DNA from: Anastatus disparis
Lineage: Eukaryota; Arthropoda; Insecta; Hymenoptera; Eupelmidae
NCBI GenBank assembly: GCA_017163975.1
Contig: JAFFSR010000373.1
Location: 682,001-746,000, forward strand
Direction of reading: 5' to 3'
Length of the DNA stretch: 64,000 bases
Part shown: piece by piece, positions 1 through 10,794 of the stretch
Layout: every line of letters starts with the position of its first letter
How positions within the stretch are numbered: the stretch's first letter is position 1
Position numbers and translations under genes: made by a program
The notes under the pieces: generated by a model
Told to the model about the DNA's origin: nothing
Database searches by the model: none
The model's input: the letters and a program-made list of their open reading frames with translations, nothing else

Positions 1-569
1 ATATGATTCTTTCCGATCAATCTTTCTTGTAGATATTCGAAAGTTTGTTTATCCGGTGCAACACTGCTTCACGCTGATTTGAAGTTTCTGAATTTTTGTG
101 GTAGACTTGCTAAAATTTTCGACATAACCATTCCATCAGGAATATTTTCACCAAGATCGAGAAGTTGAAGAGCAAGGTTTTGTAACTTGGCTATGTGCTG
201 CACTACCGAATCGTTCGAGTCCATCCAGTATTCGTAAAAGCGTTGGCTCAATAAAAGTTTAAGGGTATTTGACTTTTGCTCATGCATTGCCGTCAACGTG
301 TCCCACATTTCTTTCGCCGTTGTACATACCAACAAACACTCAAGCTGCTCGTACTCCATTGCTGACGACATTAAAAACATTGCCTTTGCATTGTCCTTAA
401 CCCAGGCTTTAGCCTCGTTGCTTGCAGCATCGTTAGGTTTAACTCTATCTCCGGTAACTATGTCTAGCAAGTCATGCGACACCAACATGGCTTTTATTTG
501 AAATTTCCATCCTTGAAAATTTTTTTCGTCAAACTTTGTTACATGACGCGTGGAAATTTCACCCGCCAT
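1..569 (-). pseudogene. copia-type gag, N-terminal part, truncated by window edge
   Basis: Reads leftwards from ATG at 569. The first 166 codons give a protein starting MAGEISTRHVTKFDEKNFQG, the DUF4219/UBN2 architecture of Ty1/copia gag: W21 in the FQGWKFQIKAML stretch, a central WDTL segment, and the C-terminal part LASLPQKFRNF. A TGA at 69-71 interrupts the frame where copia gags usually have a tryptophan codon, and the same frame stays open beyond it to the window edge, so this is a nonsense mutation rather than the natural end. Gag would package the element RNA. A tRNA primer site and LTR-like sequence lie just upstream (634-933), as expected for the 5' end of a copia element on the minus strand. 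Confidence 0.85.
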
Positions 570-633
570 TTTCAGAGATTCAAGTGTTGCTTTGTTAACG
601 ACTTTTGACTTTTCAACTGTTTAATGTGGCGCT

Positions 634-647
634 TCTGGGCCCATAAC
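634..647 (-). other. copia primer-binding site (half tRNA-iMet)
   Basis: The minus strand reads GGTTATGGGCCCAG, complementary to the anticodon-arm region of initiator methionine tRNA. Copia elements prime reverse transcription from an internal fragment of this tRNA. The site lies 65 bp upstream of the gag start, which fits. Confidence 0.8.
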
Positions 648-933
648 CTATTAAGGTAATTAATTGCAGTGAATTGAAATAGTTATTTTAATCTAACAAA
701 AGTCAAAGGTAATAAACAGCAACAAAATAAGTTTTGTTTAATCCTTAATTATGCAAGACCACAAAATACAAATAGACACCTTGTCTGTTTAAAGAAAGGC
801 CGTGGACATCCAGTTCGCTCGGCCTCTTGTTGCCAACTAATTATAAAAGTGAACTGCTCCTACCACTGAGAGATGTCGCTTTACGGCTATACAGTATAAT
901 ACGCATGAATATTTTTAGACGTTAGTGCATAAC
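648..933 (-). repeat. probable 5' LTR of the copia element
   Basis: The sequence directly upstream of the primer site should be the LTR. On the minus strand it could start TGTTATGCACTAACG (933) and end just before the primer site at 648; a TATACTGTATA stretch near 890-900 could serve as its TATA box. The other LTR is outside the window, so the outer boundary is a guess. Confidence 0.45.
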
Positions 934-1171
934 AAAAAATACATTAACGAAATTTCCGTAACCGTTTAATGGAACTATGATAATGACATATAATTATCTT
1001 ATTTATCAACGAAGAAATGATAAAAATGAGACATTATACACAAAAACAAGTGGGCAGACAGTAGATTTTTTGTTCCTTATAGCCCGTATTTATTACTAAA
1101 GTTTAATTGTCATATTAATATTGAATCATGTTCAATAACAGGAGTAATAAAATACTTATTAAAATACTGCT

Positions 1172-1560
1172 TTAAGAGGAGGCCGAGCTATCTGTCTTTG
1201 TCTAATAGAGTTTTTCATTATTTATATAAAAACCATCCGTTGTAGCAAGAAAAAAATAGTAGCCCCCGCTAGATATTAGTATAATAAGTAAATTTTGTAA
1301 TAACAAGGAAATGATTTTATTGTATAGTTTTTGAATAATATGAGACCTACTAAAAAACTAGAATATAACCTATCTTTTTTGGTAGGCCTCATATTATTCA
1401 AAAACTACACGATAAAATAATTTGATTGTAATTACAATATTTACTTCTTATACTAATATCTAGCGGGGGCTACTATTTTTTTCTTGCTACGACGGATGAT
1501 GTTTACATAAATGATGAAAAACGCTATTAGACAAAGACAGATAGTTCGGCCTCCTGTTAA
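1172..1560. mobile_element. piggyBac-type palindromic MITE, 381 bp, TTAA target duplication
   Basis: Element 1176-1556 starts GAGGAGGCCGAGCTATCTGTC and ends with its inverted complement; both sides have TTAA (1172-1175, 1557-1560). The two halves are complementary along nearly their whole length (centre near 1366), so the transcript would fold into one long hairpin. It has no coding capacity. It belongs to the same family as 20946-21326 (381 bp), 47801-48184 (384 bp) and the fragment at 32329. Confidence 0.85.
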
Positions 1561-2017
1561 AGGACATGATTGTGCATTTATAGAAATGGAAGCAAGTGAA
1601 CTAAATACTGAAAGCAATAATAATGAGGAAATGGATAAAACGAATTATTTGGATATGTTTTACGATGAAATTAAACAATATATATACACAAGATACGTTT
1701 GCCCGCCAGAAGCTATACATCGGATATTAGAATATAATATTAGTAAACTTTCACATACAATTTATAGATAAGCTGTTCATAAAGAAAATGAACAATATGT
1801 GTATTTTAAAGAAGGATCCGAACACGAAATGAATGAGAAAAATGTGAATACAACACAAACAGCGTGGTTTCAATTCAATAAAAGTGACCCAGAGACACAT
1901 ACACTGCCACTCACGAAAATTTGGCCACCTAAGAAAAAATCAGCAAAAATTCAAAATCTTATATCTCTGCGAAAAATGAATGGATTTGAAAAATTCGAAC
2001 GGGATATAAAAGTTTAA
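1561..2017 (+). pseudogene. Helitron Rep/helicase protein, fragment 1
   Basis: The frame encodes YVCPPEAIHRILEYNISKLS and, further on, TTQTAWFQFNKSD; this pairing is typical of the region between the Rep and helicase domains of animal Helitron proteins. An in-frame TAA at 1769-1771 breaks it. The fragment begins right at the TTAA MITE, so the MITE may have split the gene or marks its truncation. After about 1990 similarity stops and an AT-rich insertion follows; the next Helitron piece starts near 2455. Confidence 0.75.
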
Positions 2018-2454
2018 CCTAAAAGCCATAAAAAAACGCAAGGTCCGATATAAAAAGTTGAAAAATCAATTTTTCATAGATAAAAAATAAAACCATTTTT
2101 ATTTCATTTTTTTCGTCCATTTTAAAATTTGTGTAATTTTATCAAAAATTGTCAGAGATTAAAAATTCAAAAAAGAGGTGAAAGCTACAATACTCCTCTT
2201 CAAAATGAGAGGTCAAAAGCTACCGTATATCTATTTTTAAAAGAGTTATGCTCATTTAAGTGAAAAAAATGCATTTTTTTTCAACAGCTGATATCTCGAA
2301 AAGGATATTTTAGAAAAAAACTTTAAAGAGAAAAAAAGTTGTGATTTTTAGTAAGGAATCGAATTTTGAAGTGAAAATAGAAATCAAAAATAATTTTTTT
2401 TCCTCCCATGTTTTCGTAGGGTTAAATTTTTAAAATGAAGAAATAAAAAAGTTT
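2018..2454. other. AT-rich insertion between Helitron pieces
   Basis: Non-coding, poly-A/T rich. The related Helitron copy at about 56030-56100 (minus) reads through the right-hand junction without this segment, which supports its being an insertion. I could not find clear terminal repeats. Confidence 0.4.
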
Positions 2455-3130
2455 TTATTCTGATATACCGCAACATTATGTTGTTAATCGAATATATAAA
2501 ACATGGACAAAAAGAATAAAAACTATGAAACTTATTCTAATCAGAATGTACTCAGTTAATCCAAAACAAAGAGAAAGATCCTTTTTGAGATTACTTCTGC
2601 TTCACGTTAAAGCTGCAACATCTTTTGAAAGCTTAGAAACTTTTGATAGAATTACATACCTAACATTCTTTGAAGCAGCAAAAGCAAGAAATTTAGTTGA
2701 AATAGATAATGAATGGGATAAATTTTTAGAAGAATCATGTAAATCTCGATTTCCAAAAGCTCTTCGTCAATTATTTAGTTACATTTGTACATTTCACAAT
2801 CCAATTAATTCTCGAGAATTATATGAAAATTATAAAATCTCTTTTTATCATATTACCAAAAATGAATCAACAAAAAGGTGAAGAATACGCATTTAGCATA
2901 ATAAATGATATTGTAACTGATAATGGATTTTAATTAAGTGACTTTAATTTACCTACTTTAGAATACTATATTGAAAATCACGAAATGGAATATAGTACAG
3001 TAAATAATATTAATAATATTCGATCAATTATTGATAGTCTAACAAATGCTCAAACGGCTATTTTTAATACAGTAATAAATTCATTAAATACAAACTGCAC
3101 TGAAAAGTATATATATATTTATACAAGATG
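2455..3130 (+). pseudogene. Helitron protein, fragment 2
   Basis: Encodes a PQHYV start, then RMYSVNPKQRERSFLRLLLL, a block found in Helitron helicases upstream of the Walker A motif (compare RMYxVxPxQxExFYLRxLL), and DNEWDKFLEE. Frame breaks near 2880 and 2935 and continues to 3130, where the Helitron sequence ends abruptly. It is nearly the same as the minus-strand copy at 55430-56075 in this window, so at least two copies of one Helitron family are present. Confidence 0.8.
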
Positions 3131-3269
3131 AACATTGTAGGTATCATGGTTTGAGGCTGCTTGTGATGTTTACAGAGTCCTCTGCAATTGAACTTGGTAT
3201 GTGGTAGAGTAAGTGTCCCGGGTTAAAGCCGAGATCCTGAAGGATTTTTTCTCGAAATTCATTCTGAAA

Positions 3270-3470
3270 ATATCGTGTATTTGTTATAGTTATTATTTTT
3301 ATTACTACTGCTGCTACTATTATTATTATTAATATTATTACTGTTATTGTTATTGATATTATAATTACTATTGTTACCATTATTCTTAGTACTATTATTA
3401 CTATTACAACTAGTGTTATTATTACATCTACTGCTACTACTACTTTTACGATTGTTATTATTAGGAAGAA
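3270..3470. repeat. imperfect ATT/ACT trinucleotide microsatellite
   Basis: Runs of TTA/TTG/CTA triplets. The isoleucine/valine-rich open frame on the minus strand is only a translation of this repeat and is not reported as a gene. Confidence 0.7.
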
Positions 3471-4303
3471 TCCAGAACAGAAGGGAAAAGAGGGAAGACA
3501 GAGTGGTGTGGTCATTGATTTAAATAGAGTGCGAGGAAGAAAAAGAAAGAGAATTTCGGGAGTAAGGTGTGAGCGGGATATGTAGGAAGAATAGATGAAC
3601 ATTGAGTTTTTGAGAAATCTGGCATGGGGTATTGCGATTGATAAGATACCATGTAGAGATAGAGATACGGATATGGCATCGGAGGCATCGTTGGCATAGG
3701 TTGCATATAAGGGTATTGCATTCGAGGTGTATATCTAGAGGCATGTGAAGTGCTTATTCTTATCTTGGGATTAGGATATAAATCCGGATTTCTTCCAGTG
3801 TATTTTCTTGTATCTTTATCGTAATTATTCTGTTCTCTAGACACATAATCACTACTATATCCTTTCGAGTAATAGGTGTTGTTTCGTTGTAGTATGCAAA
3901 AAGTCGAGGTTTTCTTAATTGGGTAGTCGTTAAAGTTTTTGACATTAGCATTGTTCCTTTTATACGGATCATTTTCGCATCTTTCTTCATAGCGTTCCGG
4001 TGAATCTGTGCGATAGTATCATCTATGCTCGTACTCATCCTTATCGGATGGTTGTTCCCTCAGTTGATCTGATTCAATGGTATAAAGTGGTAGTGCCCTT
4101 CCTGTCATTTAAGGAGATCATATCTCTTTCGAAGCGTTGTGCAGCTTTTAATGCGGCAGCTATCGTCTCATGTTCTTGTGCGCTTACAGCATACAGTATG
4201 TCATCAGAGAGTCCTCTTTTCAAGGATTGTAATACGAGTGCCTCTAGCATTGTTATCATGCCTATTACTTGTGCGGACGGAAATATTTTTTTAAGTAAAG
4301 CCG

Positions 4304-5529
4304 CCCTGTTGAAAATAATGACGTCTTTCTAAGACGTCTTTGGTCGAGTCTTAGATTGGAACAAAATAAGACGTCATTTTTTCAATGTTTAGAAAAAATA
4401 ATAAACAAATGACGTCTTTTGTATAATTTGATAATTTTAAAAAAGTATTATTTCAATAAAAATTCATATTTGAAGACGTCATTTTTACAAAATTTGTTAT
4501 TCTTTTTAAACAAATGACGTTATATTCCTTGCATTTTAAAATTCAATTAATATGTCTTTCTGCTGCGACGCCCTGTTGAAAATAATGACGTTAATTTAAG
4601 ATGTCTTTTAATAACGTCTTCAAAGACGTCTTAGGCGTGTTTTACGTTGAAACAATTAGACGTTATTTTCTAAAAATTTGTTACGAACAAATAATGTCTC
4701 CCTTCCTGAATTATGTCATCAAAAGACGTATTTCTACGGTGATACAAATATTAAAAAAGGTTTTTTTAGACGTTATTTTCTCCAAATGACCATCGACCTT
4801 CAATTCGACTGTAAATCACTAGGTGGCGTTTTTTTAAGATTTGCGATCCCTCATACAAATTTCAAAGACATAGATATGTAAGACCAGAACGCTCTCAGTT
4901 TCATCGCAAATATTCTTCGTTTTTCGAAGAGTTAAAACTACGAGGCTCACCTAGTTTTTGTTTTTTCCTCTACATGGGAATTAAATATTATATAAAGACA
5001 TTTTTCAATGATATAATTCATGAAAAATTACGTTATTTTTTCCTTAATTTGAAGAAAATGACATCTAAAAAAACCTTTTTCATATCTGTATCACCGTATA
5101 AATGCGTATTTTGATGACATAATTCAGGAAAGGAGACGTCATTTGCTTAAAACAAACTTTTAGAAAATGACGTCTTATTGTTCCAATATGAAACACGTCT
5201 AAGACATCTTTGAAAACTTTATTTAAAGACGTCTTAAATTAATGTCATTATTTTCAACAGGGCGTCGCAGTAGAAAGACGTATTAATTGAATTTTGAAAT
5301 TCAAGGAATATAACGTCATTTGTTTAAAAACATGAACAAATTTTGTAAAAATGACGTCTTTAAATATGAATTTTTATTAAAATGATATGTTTTTAAAATT
5401 ATCAAATTATACAAAATACGTCATTTGTTTATTATCTTTCCTAAACATTGAAAAAATGACGTCTTATTTTGTTCCAATCTAAGACTCGACCTAAGACATC
5501 GTAGAAAGACGTCATTATTTTCAACAGGG
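4304..5529. mobile_element. nested foldback element, GACGTC subfamily (outer copy)
   Basis: Ends are CCCTGTTGAAAATAATGACG and its inverted complement. The 1226-bp block is a palindrome into whose centre a second complete copy (4572-5262) has inserted; without the inner copy the outer would be about 535 bp. GACGTC words occur repeatedly in the arms. It sits inside the gypsy-like gag. No obvious target duplication (flanks CG and CT). Confidence 0.75.
4572..5262. mobile_element. foldback element, GACGTC subfamily (inner copy, 691 bp)
   Basis: Starts CCCTGTTGAAAATAATGACG, ends with the inverse, and is flanked by CG on both sides (a 2-bp duplication within GCGACGTCGC). Its core contains TAGGTGGCGTTTTTTTAAG, the same core as the copies at 8350, 40679 and 49258. 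The centre is near 4915. No coding capacity. Confidence 0.75.
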
Positions 5530-5993
5530 CTTCGCTCCTTCTATGAGCTTCGTTAGATGACTGTGATATTCGATTACAGATTCGCTTCTACGCATTCTTA
5601 TTCCTTGGATTTCACCAGTGTAATGGTATTATGTCTTCTTCGGGGAAATGTATTCCTTCAGTGCATTCTTAAGATTCTCAACAGAGATGATTTCTACTCC
5701 ATTGACTGCGCCTCTGGTCGTGTCACGTAATTTAGTAATGACATTCTTAAAGAAGGTATTATGAATACCTTGTGGACAAATGCTAAGGCCGTTTTCCACA
5801 TCTTGTAAAAAAATTTTAAGTTTCATGTTTTTATCCGTCGTAAAGGGGAATGTTCTGTAATGCCTGCTGCACTGCCATGCGCTCTCCCATAGTATTGAGC
5901 AGAGCATCAGTAATGTTCTGATGATGCATTAAGTTGGCGATATCCCGTGCCATGGCGGGATCGTTAATTATCATTTTGGATCAGAACTGTGAT

Positions 5994-7150
5994 TCATAGT
6001 GACATGATTTTTGTTTTCTTTGTTTGATGGAGGGGAGGGAAGCAGAGGAGGTATAAGAAGAAAAATTTTATTTTTTTATAAGTTATATTTAAAGAGTCTA
6101 GTGTATATTTCGACGTGTATTATAGATAGAGTAATTGGGATCTGACATGGGGGCGTGGTCTAAGCTAAGATGGCGTACCATAGTATACAATTTACATTGT
6201 CATATATGGAGCAAGTACCTGTTTTTGTTAATTATGAATATTTCTGTACTATTGGGCAGATACTAATCCTACCAAACGTTATTTTATAAAAGATGAACAA
6301 GTTTTCAGAGCAGGACATATAATAAAATACGTTAAAAATAACAAAAATATCGGTGATATAATAACCTTTTCACGCAAGACATACAAGAACATACAAGTCG
6401 CATCAACGAACGCTTTCTGCTTGTATGCTACTATTCGTTCAGATTTTATCCACCAGAGAGCGTCTGGTCTATGTCAGATCCCAATAGCTGTGATTACTAG
6501 TATTATGGCTGCGCTAGTACTGGTACAGATTATGATGGATTTAAAAAAAAAATTTAGTTTTCTCTTTGAAGTTTATGGGCTTATATTTAACTGCTGTTAT
6601 AGCGTCGAAATTTTTTTTGTTACTAATAGTTTATTGATGTGGGTATATTGTATTATTTCTTTAACTATTATTGTTTGGTTATTAGAAAATTTTTTTTTCC
6701 TTTTTAAACTAATACCTCAGGGATTAGGGCTTGTTACATTAATGCGGAATGTCGCATAATATATTAAGGATAAGAAGATTATAATTATGAATATAAAGGT
6801 CACAATAGTGGCGTAACAACACATAAATAAGTAAATGTTTAGCAATAGTATTATCTTTTATTTTCAAATTCTATCTACCGTATTTGGCGTCACTTTTGAT
6901 GTTAATTATTTTATAATTATTTACATAAGTATAATATTAGAATAAGAAAGTTTCTATTGCTATGGTTTTTTATTAGAGGAGAACAATTATAGCTAATTAG
7001 AATACACCAAAATTAAAGATTTATTATTTTAACAATAAGCTGAAGTTGAATTAATCGGATTAGGTATTATTCTCGTAAAAATTGTTATGTATTATTTAAT
7101 ATAAGTACAAAGTTCCGTAGATGATTTTTATAATTTCTTTGTCCGGAATA
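5994..7150. other. no gene seen; possible short inverted-repeat element
   Basis: AT-rich sequence upstream of the gag. GGGATCTGACAT at about 6137 recurs inverted at about 6474, so a MITE of some 350 bp is possible. A hydrophobic open frame on the plus strand (6421-6759) has no recognisable features. Confidence 0.3.
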
Positions 7151-7156
7151 CTTTTA
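7151..7156. repeat. Polinton target-site duplication, left
   Basis: CTTTTA directly abuts the left terminus; the identical hexamer abuts the right terminus at 29646-29651. Six base pairs is the characteristic Polinton duplication length. Confidence 0.9.
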
Positions 7157-7722
7157 AGTAGTATATGGACTGGTATAGCGAGACATATCGATTTTTTTTG
7201 CACCTGTCTCTCTCCCCCATTGTTTCGCTCCCCCTGTCTCGACCCCTTGTCTCGCTCCCCTTTACATGTCTAGCAGGTGTGGTACTATAAAGGGGTGGTG
7301 TAATCGTGAATTGATTTGACCCACTTTCCCCTCCCCCACCTGTCTGGGTGTTCTGGTGAATAAGGTGTCCTCTCTCCCGCACCTGTCTGAGGGTGTTATA
7401 GCTTCTATGGTGACCTTGAAACCCGAAATGATTTGCATCTTCTGTCTTTTTTTTCTTCAGCCGTAAGTATACTATATATGTATGTGTGTATGTGTATATT
7501 TTTTAATGTGAGTAACATTATAAAAATTAAATAAATAAATAATTAAAAATCATATAACATTGTCATGAAAAATATTAATATAAAAAATATATTTTATAAT
7601 ATTAAAGGTCTGAATGTTATATAGTACTTTTTATCTATTAATTTTTATGTCTTACGTATAAACTTTTGTTGGTCCTAAAAAGAACCGTATGTAAGTATAT
7701 GAATTTTTTTTTAAATCAAAAT
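7157..7722 (+). repeat. Polinton left terminal inverted repeat
   Basis: Begins AGTAGTATATGGACTGGTAT and is complementary to 29083-29645 along about 560 bp. It includes CT/AG-rich blocks (CACCTGTCTCTCTCCCCC), a GGTCCTAAAAAGAACCGTAT segment near 7671 and poly-T. The inner boundary is approximate, where similarity fades near 7722. Confidence 0.9.
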
Positions 7723-7877
7723 TTTTTGTATCCTTTCCTTTCAGGAATAGAATAAGTGTTTGTTGAGAATTTATCAGAATATTGTTTCCAGGTTGATGAT
7801 GATTGATTTTCCTTCTTTTTCTTATCGTCACCTTGTACTAAAGGTGTTTTGGCGGTGATGGAACTATTTTGACCCAT
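7716..7877 (-). CDS. small basic protein with MGQ start, unknown
   Basis: A 53-residue frame starting MGQNSSITAKTPLVQGD, rich in Lys/Ser, ending just at the inner edge of the left terminal repeat. Gly2 and Ser6 fit the N-myristoylation consensus (MGxxxS/T). The frame could also start 39 bases upstream. I do not recognise it. It lies downstream of a second small MGQ frame (7925-8104). It may equally be a chance frame or an exon remnant. Confidence 0.3.
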   Translation of the reverse strand: MGQNSSITAKTPLVQGDDKKKKENQSSSTWKQYSDKFSTNTYSIPERKGYKKF

Positions 7878-7924
7878 CGCGTTAAATGCGTGATATACAG
7901 ATATGATAAGAGACAAATTATTTA

Positions 7925-8104
7925 TTATAGAAAGTTATTATTTAAATGAATATTTTCATTTGTGTTATTTTTTTTATTATGTCTTTGAAAACTCTGGAGT
8001 TCTAATTTTACTGTTTCTTTTTTATAATGCTCCTTATATTTTTCTCTCTTTATAGCGCTGTCTGTAGAACGTAATGAAGCGATCTTACCTGTGCATTGCC
8101 CCAT
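7925..8104 (-). CDS. small basic protein with MGQC start, unknown
   Basis: A 59-residue frame starting MGQCTGKIASLRSTD, with a Lys/Glu-rich middle (YKEHYKKE) and an Asn-rich tail. Gly2 and Cys4 resemble acylated N-termini, but residue 6 is Gly, so the myristoylation consensus is only partly met. A CAG|GTAAGA splice-donor-like sequence lies inside at about 8090, so it could be the start of a spliced message. Function unknown. Confidence 0.28.
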   Translation of the reverse strand: MGQCTGKIASLRSTDSAIKREKYKEHYKKETVKLELQSFQRHNKKNNTNENIHLNNNFL

Positions 8105-8228
8105 GTCTGTTTCGAGCAATCGTTATAAAATAAATGAAGAATTATTGGGAAGGGTGGTTGTTTTTATAGTTAAAAAAAAACAAGTCATTTACACAATTAA
8201 AGAAATTTATTAATATTAACATATATTT

Positions 8229-9758
8229 TTATGCAGGAATCATTACATCCCTCAAACCTTTTACAATCATCGGTAAACTAAATGCGGATATTTCAGATAA
8301 AACAAATTTTAAATATGAGCTTTTATAATGATCCGTATCATCTACCATACCCTATTGAAAATGATGACGTCTTTAAAAGACGTCTTTGGACGTGTCTTGG
8401 ATTTGGAACAAAAAAAGACGTCTTTAAAAGACGTCTTTTGAAGACGTCTTTTTTATCAATATTTTAAAAATAATACCTACTAAAATGTTTCAAAAAAGAA
8501 CGTACTTAAGCTAAAGTGTATATACTTGAAGTACGTAATTGAAGTATGTATACTGATTTTCAACTGTGAATAAACACGCAAAATTATAACCTCATATACC
8601 TGCATCTCTGAAATTTGGATAAGGGACTGCAAAGTTAAGAAAAACGGCACCTCACAGTTAAAAATGTAACTACCGAAAAAATTATTCGAATCGACTATTA
8701 ATTCTGTCTTTGACTGTTAGGTGGCGTTTTTCTTAATACGCGAACTCCTACGAAAATTTTAGTGACTCGGGTATGTAAGGTTATAACATTTCTAGTTTGT
8801 TCGTTCAAGCTTTTCGGTCTGCAGAGAACTGATGCTTATTTTGTTTCTATATTCCTAAAGAAAGATACCCTATTAAAAATAATAACGTAATAATATAATA
8901 CTTTTTTGGAACATTTTAGTATGTACTTTTTTAAAAATTTTGATAAAAAAGACGTTTTGATTTGAAAGACGTCTTCAAAAGACGTCTTTTAAAGACGTCT
9001 TTTTTTGTTCCAAATTCAGACACGTCCAAAGACGTCATTATTTTCAATAGGGTATTTTCTGTGACGTAACCTTCTACTTCGGTATTGAGAATAGAATAGT
9101 ATTGTTTAAATGATTTGTAGTCGTTAAGAATTACTTTTGCGTTGTCCAGTCCTTCTTGTCCAAGTTTATGTTTTAAAAAGTCTAGTATGTGATCAGTAGT
9201 ACGGTTGACCTTACCGACACGCTCGCTTAAATCGTTGAGAAGAAGATCTACCAAGACACTTTGTTGACGAAGACCTTCGAATGTTGACTGTTGCATGACT
9301 ATACCTGATGGATGATTGAAAGTCTTTCTCTTTTTGCAGAGCGATTGTCCTGGAGTCTCTTCTTCTTCCTCGGAGACGTGTATCTCGTTTGGGTGAGGTT
9401 TTTCGTCAATGCTGATAGCTTTGGTGCCGTATGATGTGGTAAAATTTAAATCATGATTGATTAGAAACAATTTAGTCGGTCTTCCGAAATCTTGATAAAA
9501 AGAATAAGAATTATGAAAATAAGCTGTTATGGCGTCAAATTGATCTTTGAGAAAATCCGAGCTACGGCGATCAAGAGGGATACTTTGGTGCGAGCCACCT
9601 GATGAAACTAGTTTAATAACATCGTGATAGTATCCGCCACTATATTCAAGACCGACACAAATTCTCTTTGAGTTTGACTTATTGAGCGCATAGGTAGTAG
9701 ATAATAAAAGCTTTGGCAATTCCGGTTTTACCGGATCGCGTAATTCATAAGGAGCCAT
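8229..9758 (-). pseudogene. uncharacterised Polinton protein, split by a foldback element
   Basis: ATG at 9758. About 230 residues before the insertion: an N-terminal region with LLSTTYALNKSNSK and VGLEYSGGYYHDVIKL, a β-rich middle (TKLFLINHDLNFTTSYG), an acidic run EEEEE, then a basic CKKRK (nuclear-signal-like) and a helical C-terminal half with LLNDLSERVGKVNRTTDHIL. The element at 8350-9052 inserted at a TA; counting the duplicated TA once, the frame continues beyond it for about 40 codons to a stop at 8229-8231. At present the frame would instead run into the element and end at 8931. It lies between the protease gene and the left terminus. I do not recognise a family or function. Confidence 0.65.
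8350..9052. mobile_element. foldback element, GACGTC subfamily (703 bp)
   Basis: Starts CCCTATTGAAAATGATGACG, ends with the inverse, flanked by TA on both sides (8348-8349, 9053-9054). Arms hold nine GACGTC words by eye, often as GACGTCTTTAAAAGACGTC. The core carries GTTAGGTGGCGTTTTTCTTA. It is nearly the same as 40679-41367 in inverted orientation. No open frame of its own. Confidence 0.85.
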
Positions 9759-9849
9759 TTTTATGTGTTGCTCTATCCGAAGTTGAATTTGTACTGAAAT
9801 TTAAAAAGAACATTTTACCCTACTGCACATATGACAAATCAGAATGTAG

Positions 9850-10000
9850 AGGGCGGTAAATACTTTTATAATAAGGTAGTAACACCTGGTCTGTATATTA
9901 GGCGTGCAATACAAAATATATATATATATACAAATTAAATAAAAAGAAATATTATAAGGGGTGGATAAATTTTATAATAGAATAATAACACCTGGTCTGT

Positions 10001-10042
<42 letters not shown>
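9850..10042. repeat. imperfect direct duplication plus (TA)n between two Polinton genes
   Basis: AACACCTGGTCTGTA and its surroundings occur at about 9887 and 9990, each followed by TA repeats (about 9919-9932 and 10003-10042). The left copy includes TATAAAAG on the minus strand (9863-9870), about 105 bp upstream of the start at 9758, so the block may contain the promoter of that gene. Confidence 0.5.
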
Positions 10043-10045
<3 letters not shown>

Positions 10046-10251
10046 TACAAACTACGCACAAAAAAACTATTATAGGTAGGATGGGAGGGTGAAGTAAAGG
10101 TAAGTAAATAATTATAAATTAATTTTCATGTACACAAAAGAAGATTTATTCACATATAAATATTAAAATTGACATTGATTACAGTTAAATATAAAACACA
10201 CGTTTGATTACAATATTTTGAAGTAAAATTATGAACATTATTATGTTTATC

Positions 10252-10794
10252 TTAATATCTTAACCTAGAAGTACATGTTTGATTATAAAGGCCTGAACCT
10301 CGAGAACGTTCTCCGGCGAATGTACTCGCCCGCTTACATCTTTTGCGTTTAATTTTATTTAAAATTCTATTATAAAAATTTTCAGCTATTTTATCATTTG
10401 TTTTCGTGTTATTTAAAAAGAAGCTACAAAACGCGCGTAAACTAACACCGCTACACATATAATATAGAAACATAATAGTATACTGGCCGCAACACGTCGA
10501 ATCGATGCTTTACAGTTTCTTGGTGTTCCATCGAAAAACTTTACAGTTTATTCTGAGTCTTTCAAGATGGTATTTTGAGACTGGTGGGAAACCGTAATTA
10601 TCGAAATACGTTCTGTGTCCATTTTTATCGATATGCATGGCCACCCAATGCGTACCAGGTTTGGTATGATCATCGGTATTACACACAACAGCGACCGGTG
10701 TTATCATTACATTCGGGATTCGATCTGCTGCGTATAAGCCAATTGTTTTGGCTTTCAGCCCTTCCAGGGCCCTCATTATCTGACTGGTGTTCAT
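10252..10794 (-). pseudogene. PRO: Polinton cysteine protease (adenain-like), one internal stop
   Basis: About 180 codons from ATG 10794. GTHWVAMHI supplies the catalytic histidine, YFDNYGFPP the acidic partner, and CCGQY the nucleophilic cysteine, in the order and spacing of adenovirus-type maturation proteases. A TAA at 10510-10512 lies a few codons before the CCGQY motif; the same frame then runs on to 10252, ending in a Lys/Arg-rich tail. The family cleaves capsid precursors during virion maturation. With the stop, the catalytic cysteine would not be made. The start overlaps the 3' end of the upstream gene in another frame. Confidence 0.85.

Larger units (their letters stand above)
3512..5974 (-). 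pseudogene. gypsy-like LTR-retrotransposon gag, interrupted by a foldback element
   Basis: The frame starts at ATG 5974 (MIINDPAMARDI) and reads to about 5836, where a one-base shift occurs. It continues with FLQDVENGL and KLRDTTRGAVNGVEIISVEN, matching the capsid-like part of Metaviridae gags (…LRGxAxxAIxGVxI…LKxAL). The 1.2-kb element at 4304-5529 splits the gene. On its other side the frame goes on with MITMLEALVLQSLKRGL and an alanine-rich ERFERD segment, then a tyrosine/proline-rich tail (PYMQPMPTMPPMPYP) before stopping at 3512. Further shifts near 3840 break the tail. No clear zinc knuckle survives. No pol is attached. Confidence 0.65.

Noticed and set aside
3144..3602. Ile/Val-rich minus-strand frame that looks like a membrane protein
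   Set aside because: Reads an imperfect ATT microsatellite; overlaps the decayed gag tail in another frame.
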